Shown: positions 1 through 8,992, counted from the stretch's first letter. The stretch: DNA of 64,000 bases from CAVZXS01 sp963779325 (GCA_963779325.1 CAVZXS010000025.1:507718-571717), one strand, 5' to 3'. A program made the numbers and translations. Notes: generated from the sequence alone by a model not told the origin.

Positions 1-1
1 A

Positions 2-571
2 ACGATCAAGGGATTAAAAAAACTATTGCCCGCTTCGGAAAATTCCGGGTTGTTGATAGCTGAAATTGGTTGCGGGGGAGGTGACAATTTGCGTGTATTG
101 AGAAAATATTGCGAAAGGAGAAAAATACCCGCATCATTTATCGGCATTGATATTAATCCGCATTGTATTGAATTTGCAAAATCGAGAAAAGAGAATGAAG
201 GAATACTATTTATCGCATCGGATTATGCAAAAGTGCAATTTGAGAATAATCCCGATATTATTTTCACATCGCTTTTTTGTCATCATTTTACCGGCGAAGA
301 GTTAGTAAAACAATTTCAATGGATGCGATTGAATTCAGGAACGGGTTTTTTTATCAATGATTTACACCGTCATTGGTTAGCATATTATTCCATTAAGTTG
401 CTTACCGCCCTTTTTTCAAAATCTTACCTCGTAAAAAACGATGCGCCGCTTAGTGTGCTACGGGGTTTTAAGCGAGGAGAAATTGAAATGCTGAACACAG
501 CTTGTTCAATAACAAATGCGCAGTTAAAATGGCAATGGGCATTTCGATGGCTGCTTATTGTAAGAAGCTAA
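2..571 (+). CDS. SAM-dependent methyltransferase, 5' end cut by window edge
   Basis: Class I SAM methyltransferase. The glycine-rich SAM-binding motif AEIGCGGGDN lies near the start of the visible protein, followed by an acidic GIDINPHCIEFAK strand, the usual ribose-binding position. The frame is open to the left edge, so the TTG at 26 is not a convincing start and the true N-terminus lies outside. It ends 7 bases before the FAD oxidoreductase gene, so the two are probably one operon. In Bacteroidota this methyltransferase and oxidoreductase pair is often found beside a type III polyketide synthase; that gene would lie left of the window, which is inference. Substrate unknown. Confidence 0.75.
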   Translation, partial: TIKGLKKLLPASENSGLLIAEIGCGGGDNLRVLRKYCERRKIPASFIGIDINPHCIEFAKSRKENEGILFIASDYAKVQFENNPDIIFTSLFCHHFTGEELVKQFQWMRLNSGTGFFINDLHRHWLAYYSIKLLTALFSKSYLVKNDAPLSVLRGFKRGEIEMLNTACSITNAQLKWQWAFRWLLIVRS

Positions 572-578
572 AAATAAA

Positions 579-1766
579 ATGACGGAGAAAACAACGATAG
601 CGAATGAACTCCAAGTGGCTTCCTCCAATGGAAGTACAGAGATATATGATATCGCAGTAATAGGCGGCGGCCTTGCGGGCCTTTCGTTGGCAATTCAAAG
701 TGTTCGTGCGGGGTATAAAGTTATTCTTTTCGAAAAAGAGCAATATCCTTTTCATAAAGTTTGCGGTGAATATATAAGTTTAGAGAGCTGGGATTTCATA
801 GAAGACTTGGGCGTGCCGCTCAGCCAAATGAATTTGCCCGTTATAAGAAGATTAATTGTATCATCTCCGAACGGAACTGAAACAGAACAGCCTTTGCCGT
901 TGGGCGGCTTCGGCATCAGCCGATATAAATTAGATTCGATGCTGGCAGATATTGCAATGAGAGCAGGCGTACAAGTTATGCAGAATACAAAAGTGGATAA
1001 TGCGGAGTTTAATAATGAACTGTTTACAATACAATTTAACGGCAAAAAGATCAAGGCCAAAATTACGGCCGGGGCATTTGGAAAACGCAGCAACCTGGAT
1101 ATAAAATGGAATAGAAGTTTTGCTAAAAAAAGAGATAATAAATTAAATAATTATATTGGTGTAAAGTATCATATTAAAATTGACCGGCCCGATGATTTAA
1201 TCGTTTTGCATAATTTTAAGGACGGCTATTGCGGTATATCGCGAATCGAAGAAGGCCTGTCTTGTCTTTGTTATCTTACTACAGCTAAGAACCTGAAAGA
1301 ATCGGGTAATTCCATAGCGGCGATGGAAGAAAATATTTTACAAACTAATCCGCATCTCAGCGATATATTTGCTACCGCGCAAAGAAACCGAACTGAGCCG
1401 GTTACAATATCTCAAATCAGTTTTGACAAAAAGGAGCAGGTAAATAATCATGTTTTGCTCTTGGGAGATGCGGCCGGTATGATAGCGCCGCTTTGCGGTA
1501 ACGGGATGAGTATGGCTTTGTTAGGGAGCAAAATAGCATTTACCAATATCGATTTGTTTTTAAAAAAAGAGATTAGCCGAACGGCGATGGAGTTGAACTA
1601 CAGCGGAGCATGGAAAAAGCAATTTGGCAACAGGCTGAAAGCGGGCAGAATGATACAAGCTGTGTTCGGAAAAAAATGGATTACAAATATTTTTATATTT
1701 TGTGCAAAACCTTTTCCAAAATTTATTAAATTTCTTATACGGCAAACGCATGGTCAGCCGTTCTAA
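579..1766 (+). CDS. NAD(P)/FAD-dependent oxidoreductase (flavin monooxygenase/geranylgeranyl-reductase-like)
   Basis: Flavoprotein of 395 residues. The N-terminal Rossmann dinucleotide motif is IAVIGGGLAGLSLA, closed by a glutamate in ILFEKE. The second FAD motif, LLLGDAAGMIAPLCGNGMSM, lies near residue 290. This is the layout of group A flavin hydroxylases and geranylgeranyl-reductase-like enzymes. It sits 7 bases downstream of the methyltransferase and its stop codon overlaps the next start (TAATG), so the three genes are probably cotranscribed. By family and context it is likely to oxidise or reduce a polyketide or isoprenoid product; no substrate can be read from the sequence. Confidence 0.8.
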   Translation: MTEKTTIANELQVASSNGSTEIYDIAVIGGGLAGLSLAIQSVRAGYKVILFEKEQYPFHKVCGEYISLESWDFIEDLGVPLSQMNLPVIRRLIVSSPNGTETEQPLPLGGFGISRYKLDSMLADIAMRAGVQVMQNTKVDNAEFNNELFTIQFNGKKIKAKITAGAFGKRSNLDIKWNRSFAKKRDNKLNNYIGVKYHIKIDRPDDLIVLHNFKDGYCGISRIEEGLSCLCYLTTAKNLKESGNSIAAMEENILQTNPHLSDIFATAQRNRTEPVTISQISFDKKEQVNNHVLLLGDAAGMIAPLCGNGMSMALLGSKIAFTNIDLFLKKEISRTAMELNYSGAWKKQFGNRLKAGRMIQAVFGKKWITNIFIFCAKPFPKFIKFLIRQTHGQPF

Positions 1767-3256
1767 TGACTGAAATACCCAAAATGAAATTGAAAAAATT
1801 CACTTTTCCGTTTATTGCTGCTATTTTGGCGGCTAATGTTGTTACCGCACAAAATTATCAGGCTATACACGGATCATCTTATGCAGGCAGCCTGGGTCCT
1901 TCCAATAATCCTTCATCTATAGTTCATGTTCCGTATAGTTGGGATATTACGCCGATAGCGGTGCAATTGAAACATACGACCAACGCTGTAACAGTAAAAA
2001 ATTTTTCATTGTTGTCGGGTCCAAAGGATGCCTTGATATATGGAGTAAACGGAACGGAGAAACGATATGCCAACACTAACCAAAATATACGACTGCTGAA
2101 TACGAGAATACGGATAAATCCGAGATCCGCTATTGCATTTGGCGTCAATATACGCAGCTATTCTTATTTAAAGACAAGTAAGTACGGTTGGCAGGATACA
2201 GTACAAACCCCGAGAGATTTTTTTTCAATCAATACAAATACGTTACCCTTATCGGCCGAAGTTATCGGAAGTGCCTGGGCCGAAGTATACGGTACTTATG
2301 CGCAAACGATTAAAGATGACGGCAACTATATTTTAAATGCCGGTATCACTCTTAAAGCGGTTCGGGGTTTGGCCGGCGGGCATGTCAATCTGAAGGACCT
2401 TGATTATACTGTAAGAGTTAACAATACAACACAGCAAGCGTACCTATTGGCCAATGGTTCATTACAATACGGTTACAGCATTAATTTTGATGATGTGAAT
2501 AACAGCAGCAGCGGTTTATCCAACAGGCAAGCTTTTTTAAAAAGAACTTATTCAAGTATTTCGGCAGATATAGGAGCTGAATATATTTTGCCTTCAGCTG
2601 ATGAAGAGGGATCGGCATACAGTTATGATATGAAGATTGGTATTTCCCTTATGGATATCGGTAATACTAAATTTAATTACGGCAAAAATAGCAGGCTGGT
2701 GCATGCAAGCAAGGCAAATGTTACTGACTCATTGTTGCAGGCAAAATTTAGAAATATTAATTCTTTTGACCAATTAAATGACACACTTGCCGATGTGGGT
2801 GTTATGAGCGGTATAGGCGGCGATTTTTTTATTAACCAACCAACACGATTGATTATAAATATCGATCGGCTGATTGCAGGTAATTTATTTATCAATGGGG
2901 AGCTGACGGTGCCGTTGGTTGCAGAAGGTTCGGATAAGGATATTAAATTTGTTGTACGCGATATGAATTTTTTGGCGCTAACACCGCGGTGGGAAACAAA
3001 AACCCTGGGTATATATATGCCTTTGCTGATTAATAATAAAGGACAATTTTGGGTTGGCGGCGCATTTAAGGCAGGCCCTCTATTGCTGGGTGTACACAAT
3101 TGGGCCAACGTACTTTCTAAAAATAAAATGCAACGCGGCGGTCTTTACATGGCACTTACTTTCAGGCCCGGAAAAAAACACGACGATGAGACGGGTGCCG
3201 GCGGCAAAAAACTCCCCCGTAAACTGAGGCAAAGTCTCGACTGCCCAAAATTCTGA
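1766..3256 (+). CDS. DUF5723-like secreted/outer-membrane protein
   Basis: 496 residues. The ATG at 1766 overlaps the previous stop, but an ATG at 1784 begins a clean signal peptide (MKLKKF, hydrophobic FPFIAAILAANVV, then TAQ) and may be the true start. The remainder is rich in alternating hydrophobic and aromatic strands and has the composition of a Bacteroidota outer-membrane beta-barrel. It resembles DUF5723 proteins, whose function is not known. The C-terminus is basic (KKLPRKLRQS) and has no clear T9SS sorting domain. The operon position after the flavoprotein may be incidental. Confidence 0.6.
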   Translation: MTEIPKMKLKKFTFPFIAAILAANVVTAQNYQAIHGSSYAGSLGPSNNPSSIVHVPYSWDITPIAVQLKHTTNAVTVKNFSLLSGPKDALIYGVNGTEKRYANTNQNIRLLNTRIRINPRSAIAFGVNIRSYSYLKTSKYGWQDTVQTPRDFFSINTNTLPLSAEVIGSAWAEVYGTYAQTIKDDGNYILNAGITLKAVRGLAGGHVNLKDLDYTVRVNNTTQQAYLLANGSLQYGYSINFDDVNNSSSGLSNRQAFLKRTYSSISADIGAEYILPSADEEGSAYSYDMKIGISLMDIGNTKFNYGKNSRLVHASKANVTDSLLQAKFRNINSFDQLNDTLADVGVMSGIGGDFFINQPTRLIINIDRLIAGNLFINGELTVPLVAEGSDKDIKFVVRDMNFLALTPRWETKTLGIYMPLLINNKGQFWVGGAFKAGPLLLGVHNWANVLSKNKMQRGGLYMALTFRPGKKHDDETGAGGKKLPRKLRQSLDCPKF

Positions 3257-3311
3257 TTATCAACTCCACCTTTACAGAAAGTTTAGCATCGTGAAAATTT
3301 CAGTGATAACT

Positions 3312-3335
3312 ATTTTGAAATTTTATTTTCAAAAT
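3312..3335. promoter_or_regulatory. Inverted repeat upstream of the GbsR-like gene (candidate operator)
   Basis: A perfect 9-bp inverted repeat, ATTTTGAAA at 3312-3320 and TTTCAAAAT at 3327-3335 with a 6-base AT spacer. It ends two bases before the predicted -33 element. GbsR/MarR proteins bind palindromes near their own promoters, so autoregulation is a reasonable inference; it is not shown. Confidence 0.35.
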
Positions 3336-3337
3336 AT

Positions 3338-3368
3338 TTTGAAAATTCGGAAACTGCGTGTAGCTTTG
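3338..3368 (+). promoter_or_regulatory. Bacteroidota-type promoter of the GbsR-like gene
   Basis: TTTG at 3338-3341, exactly 19 bases, then TAGCTTTG at 3361-3368. This matches the Bacteroidota primary sigma consensus TTTG-N19-TAnnTTTG. The ATG follows at 3373, so the transcript should have a very short leader or be leaderless. Confidence 0.65.
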
Positions 3369-3372
3369 ATTT

Positions 3373-3879
3373 ATGAAATTAGCAGAAGCCAAACAACAGT
3401 TTATCGCATCTTGGGGCGCATTCGGTACGCATTGGGGTATCAATCGTACCATGGCGCAAATACATGCTTTATTATTGATCAGTCATGACCCGCTGAGCCA
3501 GGACGATATTATGGAGGAGCTGAACATAAGCCGCGGCAATGTGAATATGAATATTCGTGAATTGATTTCCTGGGGATTGGTGGAGAGAGTAATACTTACC
3601 GGCGAGCGGAAAGAGTTTTTTACCGCCGAGAAAGATATATGGAAAGTGGTAAAGCAAATTGTAAAAGAAAGAAAGAAAAGAGAATTGGAGCCTATGCTCA
3701 AATTGCTGGTTCAATTAGAGAATGTAGAAGGCGATAAGAAAGATAAAAATGTGAAAGCGCTGGTAGATACAGTAAGCGGAATAAAACGATTGGGATTGCA
3801 AGCTGATAAAACTTTGGACACGATGATAAAGGCGGAGGAAAGTTGGTTTGTGGGCGGTTTGATAAAGATGTTCAAATAA
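3373..3879 (+). CDS. GbsR/MarR-family transcriptional regulator
   Basis: 168 residues, a winged-helix regulator of the GbsR branch. The helix-turn-helix lies at roughly residues 40-80 (LSQDDIMEELNISRGNVNMNIREL, with ISRGNVN as recognition helix), followed by a wing and a long basic/acidic helical region for dimerisation. GbsR relatives sense small ligands or membrane/osmotic stress. It is first in a run of same-strand genes (membrane protein, DCC protein, TIGR01777 protein), although a hairpin terminator follows it. The ATG at 3373 is chosen because it lies directly after a consensus promoter. Confidence 0.85.
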   Translation: MKLAEAKQQFIASWGAFGTHWGINRTMAQIHALLLISHDPLSQDDIMEELNISRGNVNMNIRELISWGLVERVILTGERKEFFTAEKDIWKVVKQIVKERKKRELEPMLKLLVQLENVEGDKKDKNVKALVDTVSGIKRLGLQADKTLDTMIKAEESWFVGGLIKMFK

Positions 3880-3903
3880 CAAATAAAGCCATTTCAAAAT
3901 AAC

Positions 3904-3924
3904 AGCCGTGCGAACGGCTTTTAT
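3904..3924 (+). terminator. Rho-independent terminator after the GbsR-like gene
   Basis: Perfect 6-bp stem AGCCGT/ACGGCT at 3904-3909 and 3914-3919 with loop GCGA, followed by a short T-rich run. It lies 25 bases after the regulator's stop. Confidence 0.7.
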
Positions 3925-3971
3925 AAAAAAACAAACTTTCATAAATTTCTGAAATTTTAAATACTTTAGTT

Positions 3972-4361
3972 ATGAAAACGTTTAAGCAAATAGATATCGC
4001 GGTCAGTATCGCACTGATCACCGGGTTTTTTATAGCGGCGCTTATAAGGGCGGACGAAACTTTTATAATCGGTTATTTCGTTACAGGCGGTTGGCAGGTT
4101 ATCAGTATGCTTGTGCATGCTGCAGACGGAACATTTGCAGGCAAAGGAACCGCGAGGTATAATTATCATTGGAGCGTTGTCATTATTATCGGAATTGTAT
4201 TATTCGCTTGGGCAATACAAATACAGCCCTTATTGGTGATAGCTTTTGTATTGGCTTCAATATTGGTTTTTATCGCTCCGCTGATGGCCATTTATTATTC
4301 ATGGCTTTGTTGGGCCGAGCTTTCAGCCTTACGTAAAAGAGCGTTTATTCACCTTAAATAA
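3972..4361 (+). CDS. Small integral membrane protein, unknown function
   Basis: 129 residues with about four hydrophobic segments: IDIAVSIALITGFFIAALI, FIIGYFVTGGWQVISMLV, WSVVIIIGIVLFAWAI and LLVIAFVLASILVFIAPLMA. There is no signal peptide or recognised catalytic motif. It lies 6 bases upstream of the DCC-family gene and so is probably cotranscribed with it and with the TIGR01777 gene. No family is recognised with confidence. Confidence 0.6.
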   Translation: MKTFKQIDIAVSIALITGFFIAALIRADETFIIGYFVTGGWQVISMLVHAADGTFAGKGTARYNYHWSVVIIIGIVLFAWAIQIQPLLVIAFVLASILVFIAPLMAIYYSWLCWAELSALRKRAFIHLK

Positions 4362-4367
4362 CGGGTT

Positions 4368-5198
4368 ATGAAGGCAAATAAAATTCTTGTCTACGACGAT
4401 AGCTGCCCGCTTTGTACAGGCTATACCCGGGCCTTTGTAAAAACCGGTTTTTTAGGTAAAGAAGAAAGAAAGCCCTTTTCTGCGATTGATGCAGACCTTC
4501 TTGTAACTATTGATATGGAAAAAGGAAGAAATGAGATTCCGTTAATAGACTTGCAAACAAAAAAAGTTTTGTATGGTATTGATGCCTTACTCGAAATCCT
4601 TGACCGAAAAATTCCTTTAATCAAATCAATTGGCAACATAAAACCCCTAAACTTCCTGTTACGAAAAATTTACAAACTTATCAGTTATAACCGCAGGGTT
4701 ATTGTGGCGCCTGCACCGAAACCGGTAAGCTGCGATTGTACGCCTGATTTTAATATAGAATACAGGATAGCTTTCATGCTTTTCTTTTTGTTAATTAATA
4801 CGGCCATGCTTTTTCCCGTTCATAATTACGTACTCCAAAAAAGTTTTTTGGCTGCAACCGGAGTTACGCAATTTCAAGCTATACATTTTTTGCTTGTCAC
4901 CGTCAATATTCTCGTATCTATTTTTATTGGCGGGAAAAGAGGGATTGAGTACATTGGCCAGGTAAATATGCTGGCATTGACGGTCATTCTTCTTTTAGCA
5001 CCCTTGGTCTTGATAAATAAATACAGTGCAGCTGTAAATCCTTTTCTTACTGATTTTTATTTAGCTGCGCTTATTTTTTTTATTGTAAAAGAATACATAA
5101 GGCGAATGAAATTTGCCGGCATACTGCCCCAAAAGAAATGGGTTGTTTCAGTCAATGCGGTCAGTATCCTTCTTTTTTTGACATACTTAATTATATAG
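4368..5198 (+). CDS. DCC-family thiol-disulfide oxidoreductase with C-terminal membrane domain
   Basis: 276 residues. The N-terminus carries the DCC (DUF393) signature: YDDSCPLC, a CxxC-type redox motif at about residues 10-17. The first ~115 residues form the thioredoxin-like part; from about residue 135 on there are four hydrophobic segments (IAFMLFFLLINTAMLF, FLLVTVNILVSIFIGG, MLALTVILLLAPLVL, FYLAALIFFIV). DCC proteins are predicted disulfide oxidoreductases. The fusion to a membrane domain suggests a role at the inner membrane. It is followed after 9 bases by the TIGR01777 epimerase gene, so they are probably one operon. Confidence 0.75.
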   Translation: MKANKILVYDDSCPLCTGYTRAFVKTGFLGKEERKPFSAIDADLLVTIDMEKGRNEIPLIDLQTKKVLYGIDALLEILDRKIPLIKSIGNIKPLNFLLRKIYKLISYNRRVIVAPAPKPVSCDCTPDFNIEYRIAFMLFFLLINTAMLFPVHNYVLQKSFLAATGVTQFQAIHFLLVTVNILVSIFIGGKRGIEYIGQVNMLALTVILLLAPLVLINKYSAAVNPFLTDFYLAALIFFIVKEYIRRMKFAGILPQKKWVVSVNAVSILLFLTYLII

Positions 5199-5207
5199 CG
5201 CCGTATT

Positions 5208-6125
5208 ATGAATACTTTTAAAAGCGATAACCCAAAAAAAATAGTCATAGCAGGCGGTACCGGTTTTACCGGAAAATATTTTACCCGGAAATTTAAAGAT
5301 GCCGGGTACCAAGTAGTCATCATTTCGCGACAACGGCACCATATTAATTGGCACGACACAAGGGGAGTTATTGATGCACTTGAAAATGCGGCGATGCTCA
5401 TAAATCTGGCAGGCAGGTCGGTTGACTGCCGATACAATAAAAAGAACAAACAGGAAATTTATGACTCACGTGTCAATACCACCAAAGCACTTGGCGAAGC
5501 AGTATTGCTTTGTGAAATTCCGCCGAAGCTTTGGATAAATTCGAGCACGGCTACCATATATCGTCATGCGGAAGACAGACCCATGACGGAAAGTACAGGT
5601 GAGATTGGAACGGGTTTTTCTGTTGATGTTGCTACTAATTGGGAGAAAGCTTTCTTTGATTTTAAATTACCCGCTACCCGACAAACAGCATTGCGTATGG
5701 CTATCGTTTTGGGTAAAGACGGCGGCGTAGTAAAGCCTTTGAAAAACTTGGTTCAATTTGGATTAGGTGGTAAGCAGGGAAGCGGCAATCAAATGTTCAG
5801 TTGGATACATATCGAAGACTTGTACAATATTATTATTTACCTGCAGCAGCATGAAGAGTTGAGCGGAGTGTTCAATACATCTTCACCCAACCCTGTTACT
5901 AATAAAATACTCATGCAATTATTCAGAAAAAAAATGAATGTGCCGATAGGCTTACCTGCACCGGGGTGGTTACTAAAAATCGGCGCTGTAATTATTAGCA
6001 CGGAGCCGGAATTGATTTTAAAAAGCCGATGGGTTTTACCGGAGAGATTATTACTGGCGGGTTTCGATTTTAAATACGCTGAATTAGAAAATGCGCTGAA
6101 TGAAATTATGGGTAAGGTTTCCTGA
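5208..6125 (+). CDS. TIGR01777-family epimerase (extended SDR)
   Basis: 305 residues, NAD(P)-binding Rossmann fold with IVIAGGTGFTGKYF at residues 12-25. WINSSTATIYRH carries the Ser-Thr-Tyr region of the atypical epimerase family, and the C-terminal part has the DUF1731-like end (PAPGWLLKIGAVIISTEPELILKSRWVLPERLLLAGF). Substrate unknown; relatives are annotated as sugar-nucleotide epimerase-like or YfcH-like. It is the last gene of the DCC operon and a CoA-binding protein follows. Confidence 0.85.
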   Translation: MNTFKSDNPKKIVIAGGTGFTGKYFTRKFKDAGYQVVIISRQRHHINWHDTRGVIDALENAAMLINLAGRSVDCRYNKKNKQEIYDSRVNTTKALGEAVLLCEIPPKLWINSSTATIYRHAEDRPMTESTGEIGTGFSVDVATNWEKAFFDFKLPATRQTALRMAIVLGKDGGVVKPLKNLVQFGLGGKQGSGNQMFSWIHIEDLYNIIIYLQQHEELSGVFNTSSPNPVTNKILMQLFRKKMNVPIGLPAPGWLLKIGAVIISTEPELILKSRWVLPERLLLAGFDFKYAELENALNEIMGKVS

Positions 6126-6175
6126 GAAAGCGTAATTTATTTTAAACTAAATTGCATTTTTTATGTAATAATATA

Positions 6176-6547
6176 ATGATGAGTAAAAATAAATATACAC
6201 TTGTATTGGGAGCATCTGATAATCCTGAGCGGTACAGCTATCTTGCCGTTAACAGTCTTCGTAAGCATGGCCATGCTGTAGCAGCTGTCGGAAGAAAAAA
6301 AGTGAAAGTAGCGGATGTAGAAGTAGAAAATGAAATGCTTCCATTTAAAAATATTGATACCGTAACGTTGTACATGAATGAGACGCATCAAAAAGACTAC
6401 TACGATTATATTTTTTCATTGCAGCCCGACAGAATTATTTTTAATCCGGGCGCGGAGAATGATGAACTCTATAATTTGGCGAAACAAAAAGGGATTAATG
6501 TTATAGAAGCATGCACATTGGTTTTACTAAGCACCGGTCAGTATTAA
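6176..6547 (+). CDS. CoA-binding domain protein
   Basis: 123 residues from the ATG at 6176 (a second ATG follows at 6179; a TTG 24 bases upstream is less likely). Single CoA_binding_2 domain: LVLGASDNPERYSYLAVNSL is the nucleotide-binding loop, and FNPGAENDELYNLAKQKGINVIEACTLVLL is the typical C-terminal half. These small proteins resemble the N-terminal domain of succinyl-CoA synthetase alpha; the physiological role is not known. 50 bases separate it from the epimerase gene. Confidence 0.8.
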   Translation: MMSKNKYTLVLGASDNPERYSYLAVNSLRKHGHAVAAVGRKKVKVADVEVENEMLPFKNIDTVTLYMNETHQKDYYDYIFSLQPDRIIFNPGAENDELYNLAKQKGINVIEACTLVLLSTGQY

Positions 6548-6768
6548 TAACTTGTTAATAACCCCGCCCTTTTGCGTAAAAGAAACGATACGTTAGAAAC
6601 TTTACGAACAGGCGTTAAGTAATAGCCCTCTATTCTGCTTTATTTTTTACTATTTACTTGGAAAGTCATTTACAAAAAACAACATTTGTATATCTATACC
6701 AATAGAAGAAAAAAACAACCGACAAAATCCCGGTTGCTGAAATTTTAAATATCCTAAATTGTTCAAAC

Positions 6769-7233
6769 ATGAAAAACCTTGTGAAAACAGGCATGACCTG
6801 CCTTGTATTAACAATGTGCCTGATCAAATCCTCAGCACAAAATAATTCCTTTAAACAGTCTCAATCAAACAAGAAGCAGTTATTTCAACATTTGCCTGAA
6901 AGAGTAAATGCGCAAATCAACAGCTTAACAGCTTTGTTCAACCAACCTGTAGGCAAAAGCATTACAATTAATGTTGCCAACGATTTTATTTTTGAAGGAC
7001 TGGTTGTTTCCGCCGTTTCCAAGTTTAATAATGACTTGCAAAGTGTAGTTGTAAAATCTACCAGTCATGCAGGCGCAAGACTTACTTTTTCCAAATCAAA
7101 AAATGAAGACGGAACATTCAATTATATCGGCCGGATAATAAGCCCGGAGCATGCCGATTGTTTCGTGATCGTTCAGGAAAAAGGACAATATTATTTTCAA
7201 AAGCAAATTACAGAAAGAGTTATAATAGAATAA
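6769..7233 (+). CDS. Secreted protein of unknown function, precedes metalloprotease
   Basis: 154 residues with a signal peptide (MKNLVKTGMTCLVLTMCLIKSSAQ). The mature part has no recognised domain; it contains a basic linker, a predicted beta-rich core (SITINVANDFIFEGLVVSAV) and ends DCFVIVQEKGQYYFQKQITERVIIE. That last stretch is reminiscent, by eye, of the N-terminal pro-region of some Bacteroidota zinc proteases. The next gene, 65 bases downstream, is a secreted zinc metalloprotease, so a partner, chaperone or detached pro-region is conceivable. This is inference only. Confidence 0.55.
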   Translation: MKNLVKTGMTCLVLTMCLIKSSAQNNSFKQSQSNKKQLFQHLPERVNAQINSLTALFNQPVGKSITINVANDFIFEGLVVSAVSKFNNDLQSVVVKSTSHAGARLTFSKSKNEDGTFNYIGRIISPEHADCFVIVQEKGQYYFQKQITERVIIE

Positions 7234-7298
7234 AAGAGCCCGTTTTTATTTTCGTACCCCAATCCAATCCTTTTTAATAGTTTAAAATCCGCCTTGAG

Positions 7299-8906
7299 AT
7301 GAAAAACCTATTCATAAAATTCTTTACAGTGCTGACAGCTTTTATTATTGCTGCCGGCGCCGCCGCACAGGTACCTAAGCTAAACAGCTACGGTAACGCT
7401 TCAGCCACTATTTTTCTTGACTTCGACGGTCATCTTGTATCCGGCACCAGTTGGAACGTAAACGGAGCCTTTCCCTGCGGACCTTCTCAAATGAACAACA
7501 CACAAATTGATGAAATATTTAATCGTGTTGCCGAAGACTTTCGTCCTTTTAATGTAAATATTACAACTGACTCTACTAAATTTTTAAGCGCACCATTAAA
7601 TAAAAGAATGCGAATCATCGTAACTGATTCTTCATCATGGTACGGTTCAGCGGCGGGTGTTGCGTATGTTGGTTCTTTTTCATGGGGCGATGATACCCCC
7701 GGTTTTGTATTTTCAAAACTGCTGGGTTTTGTTCCTAAAAAGGTTGCCGAAGCCTGTTCGCATGAAGCAGGTCATACATTGGGTTTACAGCACCAGGCAA
7801 CATACAATGTTTCTTGCGGTATTACAGCCAATTATAACCCCGGTGCAGGTACCGGCGAAACCTCCTGGGCGCCTATCATGGGTGTTGCCTATTCCAGGAA
7901 TATTACGTCTTGGTACAATGGCCCCGATCCTTACGGATGCGACCGGATGCAGGATGAACTGAGTATTATAACCGGCGGTGCTAATGGTTTTGGTTTTCGT
8001 GCCGACGATCACACCAATAGTTTTAATACTTCCACTCAAGTTTCATTTACCAATAATCAATTCGCGGTCAATGCGTCTATAGAAACTACAAACGACCAGG
8101 ATATGTTTAAATTTACTATACCCGCTGCAGGACGCTTTCAATTGAATGGCATACCGTACAACACGGGGGCAGGCAACAGCGGATCTAATATGGATGTGCA
8201 GGTAGAACTATTTGACGCATCACAAGTATTATTGAATACCTATAATTCAACTACTACGTTAAATGCAGTGATTGATTCTTTTCTTTCAGCAGGTACTTAT
8301 TATTTGCGTGTTGATGGTAAGGGAACCCAATTTGCGCCTGATTACGGCAGCCTGGGCGCCTATACATTGCAAGCCGCTTTCACAGGCGGCAATCCGCTTC
8401 CTTTGCGTAAGCTTACTTTGAAAGCTGAAGCAAAGAATGATAAGCATATTTTAAACTGGATTATTGATGCCGACGAGGCTATCACTGATTTACGTGTAGA
8501 GGTTTCTAATGATGGCACGAGCTACACTAATTTAGTAAGCGCCGGTGCCGATGCACGTTCATTTAATTATACTCCTTTTAATGCGGGCAATGTATTTTAC
8601 CGTCTTAATGTAACATTTGATAACGGTCGTCAATATTATTCCAATGTAGCAGCTGTTGACGGCACAAAAGGCGCTGTCGCCAAGCCAAAATTGGTAAGCA
8701 ACCGTATAAGCGGTGGCAATATTACCATCAGCAGCCCCGGCAATTTTGAGTATATGATTTACGATATGACCGGTAAAACCCTGCAAAAAGGGTTGTTGAA
8801 CAGCGGTATTAATACTGTAAATACGCAATCAACCGCTACAGGATTGTTTATGATCCGCTACAGCACCGGCAGTGAGCAATGGAGCGAAAAATTTGTTAAA
8901 CAGTAA
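7299..8906 (+). CDS. Secreted metzincin-type zinc metalloprotease with T9SS sorting domain
   Basis: 535 residues. The signal peptide ends near AAAQ (residue 24). The zinc site is HEAGHTLGLQH at residues 155-165 (H155, E156, H159, H165), a metzincin signature, with PIMGVAYSRNITSW downstream supplying the Met-turn. Residues ~245-365 look like a PPC (pre-peptidase C-terminal) beta-sandwich (DQDMFKFTIPAAGRFQL ... GTYYLRVDG). A Fn3-like region and a T9SS type A sorting domain end the protein (GLFMIRYSTGSEQWSEKFVKQ region), so it should cross the outer membrane through the PorT-containing type IX system. A terminator follows. Confidence 0.85.
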   Translation: MKNLFIKFFTVLTAFIIAAGAAAQVPKLNSYGNASATIFLDFDGHLVSGTSWNVNGAFPCGPSQMNNTQIDEIFNRVAEDFRPFNVNITTDSTKFLSAPLNKRMRIIVTDSSSWYGSAAGVAYVGSFSWGDDTPGFVFSKLLGFVPKKVAEACSHEAGHTLGLQHQATYNVSCGITANYNPGAGTGETSWAPIMGVAYSRNITSWYNGPDPYGCDRMQDELSIITGGANGFGFRADDHTNSFNTSTQVSFTNNQFAVNASIETTNDQDMFKFTIPAAGRFQLNGIPYNTGAGNSGSNMDVQVELFDASQVLLNTYNSTTTLNAVIDSFLSAGTYYLRVDGKGTQFAPDYGSLGAYTLQAAFTGGNPLPLRKLTLKAEAKNDKHILNWIIDADEAITDLRVEVSNDGTSYTNLVSAGADARSFNYTPFNAGNVFYRLNVTFDNGRQYYSNVAAVDGTKGAVAKPKLVSNRISGGNITISSPGNFEYMIYDMTGKTLQKGLLNSGINTVNTQSTATGLFMIRYSTGSEQWSEKFVKQ

Positions 8907-8956
8907 GTTATACCCGGCAGTTGATAAAAAGTTAATCCGTACCCGCTTGAATATTC

Positions 8957-8990
8957 AGAGGTTTTTCCATAACTTGGGGAAACCTCTTTT
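8957..8990 (+). terminator. Terminator of the metalloprotease gene, abutting the ykuK start
   Basis: AGAGGTTT at 8957-8964 pairs with AAACCTCT at 8980-8987, followed by a T run that reaches the next start codon at 8993. Read-through or a promoter inside this short gap must serve the next gene. Confidence 0.65.
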
Positions 8991-8992
8991 TT

